Positions 30,936 through 38,767 of a stretch of DNA of 64,000 nucleotides are shown here, one piece after another (within the stretch, counting starts at the first letter, position 1; each line of letters opens with the position of its first letter). The translations under genes were made by a program, and so were the position numbers. Source of the stretch: Nonomuraea spiralis (GTDB lineage: Bacteria > Actinomycetota > Actinomycetes > Streptosporangiales > Streptosporangiaceae); the NCBI RefSeq assembly GCF_014648435.1, contig NZ_BMRC01000007.1:1-64000 (forward strand), written 5' to 3'. The notes below the pieces were generated by a model that searched no databases, was not told where the DNA came from, and worked only from the letters and a program-made list of their open reading frames with translations.

Positions 30936-32692
30936 GCCCGAGCATCACCACCACGGCGGACCGCCTGCCGGACGTCACCCGTATCAACTTCCGCTTCTCC
31001 GGGCACGGCCGGTTTGCCGCCTGCCTGGCCCGGCGCGGCCGCGGCCACCTCGTACCGGAGACCTGGGACCTCGCCGGCGCCCGGCCGCGGGTCCTGCGCA
31101 CCCGCGCCGGCGAGACCCTGACGAGCGTGCCGACACCCACGGACGGCGGCGACGTGCTGCTGTGCCGCTTCGGGGCCGGCGCGCACCGCCTGACCCTGGT
31201 CACCGCGCCGCCACGCGAGGACGAGGACGCCGAGGAGCACGAGCTGGCCGTCTTCCACGGCGGTGTGGTCAGGGTCGTGGCGGGCGCGGCCCCGGGGATC
31301 GCCGCCCTGGCGCTGGCCACCGGCCCTGACGGGCGTACGGCGGTGTGGCGGTTGTCCGGCGGGCCGGAGCGGCCTGAGCGGATCGCCACGCTGCCCTGCC
31401 CGGTCAGGGGCGGGACCTGGCTCGACGAGACCGGCCGCCGGCTCGCCCTGACCAGGGCCGGGACGGGACCGGTCACTGTGGTCCTGGACACGTCGGACGG
31501 CTCCCTCACCCCGCTGGCCGGCCCGGCGGACGACGAGTACGTGTTGCTGGCGGCGCCCCGCGCGGGCGTGCTGCTGACGGCCGTGCTCCGCGAGGGCGCG
31601 TACCGGCTGGGCGTACGCGACCGCGACGACGACGGCCCCACCCGTCACCCCGAGCGGCTGAACGCCTTCGAAGGCGAGGTGACGCCGCTGGCGCTGAACC
31701 CCTCGGGACGGCGGCTGGCCCTCGCGGTGAACCGCCGTACCCGCTCCCACCTCGTCCTGCACGACCTGGCGGAGGACGCCGGCGCCGAGGTCGGCCTGCC
31801 CGCCGGGACGATCTTCCCGGTCGCCCGCTGGGGCGCCGGCGGCCTGCATCTCGTCCACAGCACGCCCGACCGCCCGCCCGGCCTGGTCGACATCGCCGGT
31901 TGCTCCGTGTCCCGCCCCACGGGCGAAGACGGTGCTCCGGCTCGCGTACTGACCTATCCGGGCGCGGCGGGACCGATCGAGGCGATCGTGTACGGCGACC
32001 CCGCGACCAGCCGTCAGGTGGCGGTCGCGCTGCACGGCGGCCCCGAGTCCGCCTGGCGGTTCGCCCACGATCCGCTCTTCCAGCGCCTCTCCAGGGCGGG
32101 CGTCGCCGTCGTCGCGCCCAACCAGCGCGGCAGCACCGGCTACGGGGACGCCCACCGCGACGCCATCCGCGACGCCTGGGGCGGCCCCGACCTCGCCGAC
32201 CTCCTCGCCCTGGGCCGCGCCCTGGCCGCCGCCCGCAGGCCAGGCGCACCGCGGCCGATGTTGTACGGCGCCAGCTACGGCGCCTACCTCGCCCTGCTGG
32301 CCTGCGCCGCGCGGGCGGACCTGTGGTCCCGCGCCGCGGTCGTCGCGCCCTTCCTGTCCGGACGGGCGCTGTACCGCGACGGCCCGCCCCCGGTACGCGC
32401 CCTGCTGGACCGGCTCGGCGGGCACACCGACATCGACGACGACCTCGGCCCGCGCGACCTGCTGAGGTTGGCCGGGCGCCTGCGATCGCCGCTGCTCATC
32501 GTGCACGGCGACGACGACCCGATCATCCCCGTCGCGCACTCCCGACGGCTGTACGCGCGACTGCGCCTGGCCCGAGGGCCGATGGACGCCGAACTGACCT
32601 ACATGGAGGTCCCCGGCGGCGGCCACGACCTCCAGCACGGCGTCCGCGACGCCGCCGTCCTGGACCGCGTCGTCGCCTTCCTCCGCGCCTGA
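30932..32692 (+). CDS. Prolyl-oligopeptidase-like S9 protease, candidate leader peptidase
   Basis: 586 residues. The N-terminal 370 residues form a beta-propeller-like part. The C-terminal alpha/beta-hydrolase domain has VALHGGPESAW (oxyanion), NQRGSTGYG, nucleophile GASYGA (Ser448), HGDDDPIIP (Asp529) and GGGHD (His565). The triad is complete. It has no signal peptide. ATG 30932 overlaps the synthetase stop (ATGA), so both are co-translated. A prolyl oligopeptidase (FlaP) in a known lanthipeptide cluster of Kribbella cuts the leader after proline. Both precursors here have a conserved Pro12 (ALDMLP), which makes the same job likely. A cut there would leave EEAxL residues for further trimming. 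Function is inferred from family and context. Confidence 0.85.
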   Translation: MSPSITTTADRLPDVTRINFRFSGHGRFAACLARRGRGHLVPETWDLAGARPRVLRTRAGETLTSVPTPTDGGDVLLCRFGAGAHRLTLVTAPPREDEDAEEHELAVFHGGVVRVVAGAAPGIAALALATGPDGRTAVWRLSGGPERPERIATLPCPVRGGTWLDETGRRLALTRAGTGPVTVVLDTSDGSLTPLAGPADDEYVLLAAPRAGVLLTAVLREGAYRLGVRDRDDDGPTRHPERLNAFEGEVTPLALNPSGRRLALAVNRRTRSHLVLHDLAEDAGAEVGLPAGTIFPVARWGAGGLHLVHSTPDRPPGLVDIAGCSVSRPTGEDGAPARVLTYPGAAGPIEAIVYGDPATSRQVAVALHGGPESAWRFAHDPLFQRLSRAGVAVVAPNQRGSTGYGDAHRDAIRDAWGGPDLADLLALGRALAAARRPGAPRPMLYGASYGAYLALLACAARADLWSRAAVVAPFLSGRALYRDGPPPVRALLDRLGGHTDIDDDLGPRDLLRLAGRLRSPLLIVHGDDDPIIPVAHSRRLYARLRLARGPMDAELTYMEVPGGGHDLQHGVRDAAVLDRVVAFLRA

Positions 32693-32714
32693 CCGGGCGC
32701 GGAGCTCACCAGCT

Positions 32715-32743
32715 CGGCCGGTACGGGCATCCGGCACCGGCCG
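32715..32743 (+). terminator. Hairpin after the synthetase-protease pair
   Basis: CGGCCGGT (32715-32722) and ACCGGCCG (32736-32743), a perfect 8-bp stem with a 13-base loop, 22 bases after the protease stop and 57 before the second precursor. Likely partial terminator. Confidence 0.5.
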
Positions 32744-32799
32744 TGAAAGGGGCGCCGCGCAAGGCGGTCGCCCGCTCAACCCCCAGAGGAAGGAATGCC

Positions 32800-32952
32800 A
32801 TGGAGCTGAACGTCTCCGCCCTGGACATGCTGCCGACCACCGAGGAGGCCGGGCTCATGTACTGCGACATGACCTGCTTCGACGTGAGCGTCAACTGCGG
32901 CGGTTCCACCATGAACACCCAGACCGTCACCACGACCGGTGGCTGGTACTGA
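32800..32952 (+). CDS. Lanthipeptide precursor peptide A2
   Basis: 50 residues with leader MELNVSALDMLP and then TTEEAGLMYC. The core has Cys22, Thr25-Cys26, Ser30, Cys33 and Ser36-Thr37, followed by a Thr-rich tail (NTQTVTTTGGWY). Three cysteines against eleven Ser/Thr after Pro12 means that some dehydrated residues would remain free. Cys22, Met24, Ser/Thr25 and Cys26 align exactly with precursor A1. AGAGGAAGGA just upstream is a very strong ribosome site, as expected for a precursor made in excess. It lies between the synthetase-protease pair and the exporters, with hairpins on both sides. Confidence 0.9.
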   Translation: MELNVSALDMLPTTEEAGLMYCDMTCFDVSVNCGGSTMNTQTVTTTGGWY

Positions 32953-33001
32953 GCCGTCCGGACGCCTCCGCGTTCCCGGTGAGAACCGGATGACACCTTG
33001 A

Positions 33002-33033
33002 GTGAGGCCCGGGGCGCCCGCCCCGGGCCTCAC
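33002..33033 (+). terminator. Strong 15-bp hairpin after precursor A2
   Basis: GTGAGGCCCGGGGCG (33002-33016), CC, CGCCCCGGGCCTCAC (33019-33033): a perfect 15-bp stem 50 bases after the precursor stop. It should strongly stop transcription or protect the precursor mRNA, lowering transporter expression relative to the peptide. Confidence 0.8.
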
Positions 33034-33108
33034 CGCACATCGGCGCGCTCACGGCCTGTGGGTGAGCCGGCCCACCGATCACGAAGCGGGATGTCCGGAA
33101 GGGAGACG

Positions 33109-34956
33109 ATGTCGGAGCAGGTAGCGGGCGCGCCGCGGGATCAGGCGACTTACCGCCACGCCGACGGGGTTCCGAGGTCCACCGACGGCGTTCTGCGGTC
33201 CGCCGACGGGGTTCTGTGGTTCGCCGCGCGGGGAGCGTGGGGGCCGTTGGCGGTTACGGCGCTGTCCGCCGTCGTGTGCTCGGCCGCCGCGCTGGCCACG
33301 CCCGCCGTGCTCGCCGCGGCCGTGGACGGCGTGCTCGCCGGTGAGGGCGGGCGGGCCGCCTGGCTCCTGGCGTCCCTCCTTGCGGTCACGGTGTGCGCGG
33401 ACCTCGTGCTGGCCCTGGCCGGTGCGGCCACCGCCGCGTCCGCCACGTCGGCCCTGCGCCTGCGGTACGTCACGCACGTCCTCACGCTCGGGGCCTCCGG
33501 CGCCCGGGCCCACCCCGTCGGCGAGCTGACGAACCGCCTGGTGAACAACACCGCCACCGTCGCCTCCGTCCCGCTGACGCTGCTGTCCCTGGCGACGGGT
33601 CTCCTCACCTCGGCGGGCGGGATCGTCGCGCTGCTGGTGACCGACTGGTGGACGGGCGTCGCGTTCCTGGCCGCCGTGCCCGTCGCGGCGATCATCACGC
33701 GGGTGTTCGTGACCCGCCTGTCCGGGCTGTACGGCCGCTACCAGGAGGCCCAGGGCCGGCTCGCCGCACGGCTCACCGAGGCTCTGGCGGGCATCCGTAC
33801 GATCCGGGCGTCGGGGACCGCCGAGCGCGAGATCACCCGGGTCCTCGCGCCGCTGGCCGACCTGTCCGGCGCCGGGCACGGGCTGTGGCGGGCCCAGGCG
33901 CGCGGCGTGTGGCAGCTCGCCCTGCTGCTGCCGCTGGTGGAGGTGCTGGTCCTCGCCGTGGCGGGGCTCGGCCTCCTGGACGGCCGGCTGGAGCCGGGAC
34001 AACTGCTGTCCGTGGCCGGCTACACCGCCCTCGGCCTGGGGCTCCTCGGCCAGATTGACGGGCTGACGGGCCTGGCCAACGCCCGTTCGGCGGCACGGCG
34101 GGTGGCGGAGGTGCTGGCGCTGCCGTCCCCGGCGCCCGGCACCCGCCCGTTGCCGGCCGGTCCCGGGGCGCTGTCGTTCCGCGGCGTCACCGTCATCCGT
34201 GCGGACGCCGTCCTGCTGGACGGCATCGACCTGGAGATCCCCGCCGGGGCGCTGACCGCCGTCGTCGGCCGGTCCGGGGCGGGCAAGACCACGCTGGCCC
34301 TGCTGGCCGGGCGGCTGACGGACCCCGACCGGGGAACGGTGCTGCTCGACGGGCACGACCTGGCCGACGTACACCCGGACGCGCTGCGGGACGCGGTCGC
34401 CTACGCCTTCGAACGGCCCGTCCTCCTCGGCGGCGACCTCGCCTCGGCCATCGGCTACGGCGACCCGGGGCTCGACCGCGAGGCCGTCCGGCGGGCCGCC
34501 CGCGCCGCGTACGTCGACGAGGTCGTCCTCCGCCTTCCGCACGGCTACGAGACCCCCGCCGACGCCGCGCCGCTGTCCGGCGGCGAGCTCCAACGCCTGG
34601 GCCTGGCCCGCGCGCTGGTACGGCGCCCCCGCCTGACCGTCCTGGACGACGCCACCTCCAGCCTCGACACCGTGACCGAGGCGCAGGTGACCCGCACGCT
34701 GGTGGCGGGCATGCGCGGCTCCACCCGGCTCGTCGTCGCCCATCGCGCCACCACCGCCGCCCGCGCCGACCTGGTCGTCTGGCTCGACAGCGGCCGGATC
34801 CGCGCCCAGGGCACCCACCAGGACCTCTGGCGTCACCCCGACTACCGCACCCTCTTCAGCCCTACCCCCGAGCCCCCTGCCCCCGAGCCCCCCGCCCCCG
34901 AGGCGATCAGCGGTGGTGTGGCGGGGAAGGAGGACCCATGGCCGGCCCGTCCCTGA
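33109..34956 (+). CDS. ABC exporter half-transporter (TMD-NBD), first
   Basis: 615 residues. An N-terminal domain with about five to six membrane helices (LAVTALSAVVCSAAALATPA and onward) is fused to an ATPase with Walker A GRSGAGKTT (387-395), signature LSGGE (489-493) and Walker B LTVLDDATSSLD. ATG 33109 has GGAAGGGAG at ideal distance; in-frame starts at 33091 and 32998 lack one and the latter would overlap the terminator. It probably pairs with the next protein to export the mature or modified peptides. There is no peptidase C39 domain, so leader cleavage must be done by another protein. The N-terminus carries three DGVxRS-like short repeats. The C-terminus is a PPAPE-rich tail. Confidence 0.87.
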   Translation: MSEQVAGAPRDQATYRHADGVPRSTDGVLRSADGVLWFAARGAWGPLAVTALSAVVCSAAALATPAVLAAAVDGVLAGEGGRAAWLLASLLAVTVCADLVLALAGAATAASATSALRLRYVTHVLTLGASGARAHPVGELTNRLVNNTATVASVPLTLLSLATGLLTSAGGIVALLVTDWWTGVAFLAAVPVAAIITRVFVTRLSGLYGRYQEAQGRLAARLTEALAGIRTIRASGTAEREITRVLAPLADLSGAGHGLWRAQARGVWQLALLLPLVEVLVLAVAGLGLLDGRLEPGQLLSVAGYTALGLGLLGQIDGLTGLANARSAARRVAEVLALPSPAPGTRPLPAGPGALSFRGVTVIRADAVLLDGIDLEIPAGALTAVVGRSGAGKTTLALLAGRLTDPDRGTVLLDGHDLADVHPDALRDAVAYAFERPVLLGGDLASAIGYGDPGLDREAVRRAARAAYVDEVVLRLPHGYETPADAAPLSGGELQRLGLARALVRRPRLTVLDDATSSLDTVTEAQVTRTLVAGMRGSTRLVVAHRATTAARADLVVWLDSGRIRAQGTHQDLWRHPDYRTLFSPTPEPPAPEPPAPEAISGGVAGKEDPWPARP

Positions 34957-36761
34957 CCCGCCATCGGCGTGCGGCCCGCGGCCGTCCCTCGCCGGACCCG
35001 TCCACCGCGAGCGGACGCGGGCTCCTGCTCACCCTGCTGCGCCGCCGCAGGCGTCCGCTCGTCATGGCGACGGCCTGGTCCCTGGTCGAAGCCGGTCCGG
35101 CATGGTTGTCCGGGCTGCTCATCGCCCAGGCCATCGATCAGGGCTTCCTGACCGGGAGCGCGGGCACGGGGCTGGCCTGGCTCGCCCTCCTCGGACTCGC
35201 GATGCTGGGCAAGGCCGTGGCCACCCGGCTGATGTTCCCGCATCTGGCCGCCGTCGTGGAGCCGCTGCGCGACGACCTCGTACGCGCCGTGGTCACCGCC
35301 GCCGTCACCCGCGCCGCCCGTACGGCCGAACCTCCCGACGCGGCCGCCGCCACCCGGCTCACGGAGCAAGTGGACACGCTGCGCAACCTCGTGTCCGCGC
35401 TGCTGCGCAGCAGCCGCGCGCTGGGCATCGCCCTGATCGCCGCGCTCGGCGGACTGCTGGCGCTCTCGCCGCTCGTCGCGGCCATGACCGCCGGGCCCGT
35501 GCTGGTGGCGCTGGCCGTGTTCGCCAGGCTGCTCCCGGTGCTCATGGCCCGGCAGCGCGAGCTGATCCTCGCCGACGAGGCGCTCACCGCCCGGGCCACC
35601 CCGATCCTCACCGGGCTGCGCGACATCGCCGCCTGCGGGGCGGGAAGCCAGGCGTACGCGGACGTGGAGCCGGCGGTCACCGCCCAGGCGGCGGCTGCCA
35701 GGGCGCTCGCGCGGGCGGCGCTCGGCCGGCGTCTGGTCGTCGCCCTCGGCGCGCACGTTCCGCTGCTCGGCCTGCTGATCGTCGCCCGGCCGCTGATCCA
35801 GGACGGCCGGCTCAGCGCCGGGGAGGTCGTCGGAGCCGTCACCTATCTGGCCACCGGGCTGGATCCCGCCATGCGGGCGCTGGTCGGCACGGTGGGCGGC
35901 TGGGGCGTGGCGCTCGCCGTCACCGCGCGCCGGATCGCCGAGACCGTCACCGTCCCCGACGTCCCGGTCCCGCCCGGCGGGCATCTCTCCCCGAGCGGCC
36001 ACGAACTACGGGCCGAACAGCTGAGCTTCGCCTACGCGCCGCAGGCGACACCCGTCGTACGCGACCTCGACCTGACGATCCGGGAAGGCGAGCACCTGAC
36101 CCTGGTGGGCCCCAGCGGCATCGGCAAGTCCACGTTGTCCATGCTGCTCACCGGGCTCCGGCGGCCCACCGGCGGCGAGATCCGGCTCGGCGGCGTCCCG
36201 CTGGCCTCGATCGCCGAACGGGAGGCGCGGACCATGATGGCGCTCGTCCCCCAGGAGGCGTACGTGTTCAGCGGGACGGTCCGCGAGAACCTCGCCTACC
36301 TCGTTCCGGACGACGCCAAGAACGACGCCGAGGACGACGCCCGGGACGACGCCCGGGACGAGCGGCTGCGGGAGGCGGCGGAGCGGGTCGGGGGCGGGCC
36401 GCTGCTCGAACGGCTCGGCGGCCTGGACGCCGTGATCGCCGAACCGTCCGCGCTGTCGGCCGGCGAGAAGCAGCTCGTCGCCCTGGCCAGGACGTACGCC
36501 GCCCCGGCCCGGCTGGTCGTCCTCGACGAGGCGACCTGCCACCTGGACCCGGCCGCCGAGGCGCGGGCGGAGCTGGCCTTCGCCGCCCGGCCCGGCACGC
36601 TCGTCGTGATCGCGCACCGGATCAGCTCCGCGCGCAGAGCGCGGCGGATCGTGTTGATGGACGGCACCGCGGTGCTCACCGGCTCCCACGACGACCTGAT
36701 GGTCAGCTCGCCCCTGTACGCCGACATGGTCGGCCGCTGGCAGCCCGAGGGCTCCACCTGA
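34938..36761 (+). CDS. ABC exporter half-transporter (TMD-NBD), second
   Basis: 607 residues, overlapping the first transporter by 19 bases. It has about six membrane helices and an ATPase with Walker A GPSGIGKST (391-399) and Walker B LVVLDEATCHLD. The signature is LSAGE (506-510) where the partner has LSGGE, a mild deviation. A charged insertion between Q-loop and signature holds repeated DDA(R/K)D units (36313-36361), encoded by a short DNA repeat. Two different half-transporters side by side suggest a heterodimer, in which one ATP site is often weakened. The substrate is inferred to be the lanthipeptides. Confidence 0.87.
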   Translation: MAGPSLTRHRRAARGRPSPDPSTASGRGLLLTLLRRRRRPLVMATAWSLVEAGPAWLSGLLIAQAIDQGFLTGSAGTGLAWLALLGLAMLGKAVATRLMFPHLAAVVEPLRDDLVRAVVTAAVTRAARTAEPPDAAAATRLTEQVDTLRNLVSALLRSSRALGIALIAALGGLLALSPLVAAMTAGPVLVALAVFARLLPVLMARQRELILADEALTARATPILTGLRDIAACGAGSQAYADVEPAVTAQAAAARALARAALGRRLVVALGAHVPLLGLLIVARPLIQDGRLSAGEVVGAVTYLATGLDPAMRALVGTVGGWGVALAVTARRIAETVTVPDVPVPPGGHLSPSGHELRAEQLSFAYAPQATPVVRDLDLTIREGEHLTLVGPSGIGKSTLSMLLTGLRRPTGGEIRLGGVPLASIAEREARTMMALVPQEAYVFSGTVRENLAYLVPDDAKNDAEDDARDDARDERLREAAERVGGGPLLERLGGLDAVIAEPSALSAGEKQLVALARTYAAPARLVVLDEATCHLDPAAEARAELAFAARPGTLVVIAHRISSARRARRIVLMDGTAVLTGSHDDLMVSSPLYADMVGRWQPEGST

Positions 36762-36965
36762 GGAAGGGCCACCACGGCCGGGGCCCACGAGCCACGTGCC
36801 GTCGATCGGCCGGCTTCCTGAGGGTTCACCGACTGTGGGGGAGCGACCACTTTCGGACATGGCGCGGCCGCGAGCACACGATTACGCTCCTTGCGGTGAG
36901 TGCCGTCGCCTCGACGGCGGCCTGGCCCAGCACATCCGGATTCTGGTGCGAGGAGCGGCGGCGCG

Positions 36966-38561
36966 ATGAAGAACAGATCCAGAAGCGGCTCCCGCAAGTC
37001 CTCCAGGCGGGGCAGCCAATCCGAGTCCGACAGCATGGACGCCGAGATCGCGAACCTGCTGAGCGGGCTGATCGAGATCGACCCGGACGCGCCGATCATC
37101 ACCAAGACGAAGCAGCGGACCAGCATCACCCTCAGCGAGGTCTCCCCTTCACCGCCCGTCGAGGCGGACAGCGAGAGCAGGCCGAAGAGGGTCGCGCTGG
37201 CCGCCCGCCTCGTCGAGGCGCTGGCGAAACGGGATCCCAAGATCGACCTCCGTCTGATCGAGAAGGATGATCGCGCGTCGCGCGCCACCGAGGACGACTT
37301 CTTGGGCGCCTTCCTGATCGACAACGAGTGGACCCGGCTGCGAACCCCGCTGAACGAGGCCGCGGAGCTGATGTACACACACCCGTTGCAGCGGCATACC
37401 GTCCTCGACGGGCTGACCAGGTTCGTCACGATGGACATCGACAAGGACTACCCGGCGCTGCTGAAAGACCTCGCCGAACAAGGCGCGCTGAAGGGGAAAG
37501 AGGCCATCAAACGCGTCCTCGCCGGCAAGCCGGAAGAGCTGCAGGCGCTCCCCCTCGAAGCCAAGCGCGACCTGGTCCGCGACATCGTCGCCGCCGCGGC
37601 GACCGCCGACGACAACGACTACTACACGGCCCTCGCCGCCCTCTATCCGCACATCGAGCTGGATCCGGACTTCGCGCAGCGGGACGCCGCCATCCGGCGC
37701 AGGGTCGAGAACCGGATCCGTGACGCCCTGGGCCCGGACATCCGCCGCTGGATCAGTCTGGAGAACAAGGACCGGGTGGTCCTGCTCGAAAAGGCCCTGA
37801 AGATCCACGCCGACGAATACGGCATGGGCGACCGGATACCGAAGATCACCCTCAGCAACACGAACGAGCCGGGCGTGAAGTCGTGCGGCATGTTCGACCG
37901 CATAGAGAACGAAATAAAGATCAACAGCGAGTGGCAGAGGAAGTGGGACGACCTCGACGAGGCGCTCGACACGGTCATCCACGAGAACACGCACAACTAC
38001 CAGAACTGGCTCGCCACGAAGCTGGCGGACGGGAGCATCCAGCCCGATGACCCGGATTACCTGCAAGCATCCCTGTTCGCTCTGAACGACGGCTACGGGT
38101 ACGTCCAGAAACAGGTGCCCCACGAGACCTACAAGAGCCAGCCGATGGAACGTCATGCCTGGCTCGCCGGCGGCGACATACGGAACCTGTGGTTGACGGA
38201 GGCGCAGGCCGAGGTCCAGGTCGCGGTGAACGAACTCAAGCAGGCCAAGCTCCACGAGCGGTATCCGACCTTCGAGCGGCTGGAGGAGGCCGCGACGAGC
38301 AAGAACACCACGACGATCTTCTCCCTGATCGAGGGCGCCAGGAAGTACATCGTCGACACGAAGAGGGACGACGAGGACACAGCGGTGCGCGAGCGGTACG
38401 TGGAGCGGCTGCGGAACTTGCAGGCTCATCCCGCTCTCAAGTACGACGTCGCCGCGATCAGCCTGCTGATCACGAAGATCCGGACACAGGACATCGCGAC
38501 GACGGACATCCAGCAGGAATTCGAGCAGTTCCAGCAGAAGGCGGACCGCGACCGGACGTGA
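36966..38561 (+). CDS. Putative HExxH zinc metallopeptidase
   Basis: 531 residues, no named family recognised over most of its length. The motif HENTH (His339, Glu340, His343) within VIHENTHNYQ is a zinc-protease HExxH, and Glu395 in PMERHAW is a suitable third ligand, a layout like DUF4157-type or gluzincin peptidases. The N-terminus is Ser/Arg-rich low complexity (KNRSRSGSRKSSRRGSQSES); the middle is helical. There is no signal peptide. ATG 36966 is chosen; GAGGAG lies 12 bases upstream, slightly far. The codons include more A/T-ending ones (AAA, ATA, GAA) than neighbours, which suggests transfer. It follows the exporters by 204 bases. A role in peptide maturation is possible but unproven. 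Confidence 0.65.
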   Translation: MKNRSRSGSRKSSRRGSQSESDSMDAEIANLLSGLIEIDPDAPIITKTKQRTSITLSEVSPSPPVEADSESRPKRVALAARLVEALAKRDPKIDLRLIEKDDRASRATEDDFLGAFLIDNEWTRLRTPLNEAAELMYTHPLQRHTVLDGLTRFVTMDIDKDYPALLKDLAEQGALKGKEAIKRVLAGKPEELQALPLEAKRDLVRDIVAAAATADDNDYYTALAALYPHIELDPDFAQRDAAIRRRVENRIRDALGPDIRRWISLENKDRVVLLEKALKIHADEYGMGDRIPKITLSNTNEPGVKSCGMFDRIENEIKINSEWQRKWDDLDEALDTVIHENTHNYQNWLATKLADGSIQPDDPDYLQASLFALNDGYGYVQKQVPHETYKSQPMERHAWLAGGDIRNLWLTEAQAEVQVAVNELKQAKLHERYPTFERLEEAATSKNTTTIFSLIEGARKYIVDTKRDDEDTAVRERYVERLRNLQAHPALKYDVAAISLLITKIRTQDIATTDIQQEFEQFQQKADRDRT

Positions 38562-38705
38562 CGGCGGCGGACCGCGACCCCGGCCCGGCCTGGCCCGGCC
38601 GGCATAGGCGTGCGGCGCCGCGTTTCGGCGTGCCCGAGGTGGATCCCGGCCTGCTCAACGAAGGGTAGTCACATCACCTGACTCGATAAAAATTACAGCG
38701 GGGCA

Positions 38706-38734
38706 TTGCTGATATCTTAACTCGCTCGTACTGT
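38706..38734 (+). promoter_or_regulatory. Promoter of the hydantoinase operon with operator
   Basis: -35 TTGCTG (38706-38711), 17 bases, -10 TACTGT (38729-38734), 33 bases before the GTG at 38768. CTGATATCTTAA (38709-38720) overlaps the -35 and spacer. It matches TTGATATCTCAA at the aminotransferase promoter (48424-48435), so both likely bind the GntR regulator encoded at 47575. The area is AT-rich compared with the rest of the window. Confidence 0.65.
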
Positions 38735-38767
38735 GATCCCAGTCGCTCGTTGAACGAAGGAGATCCA

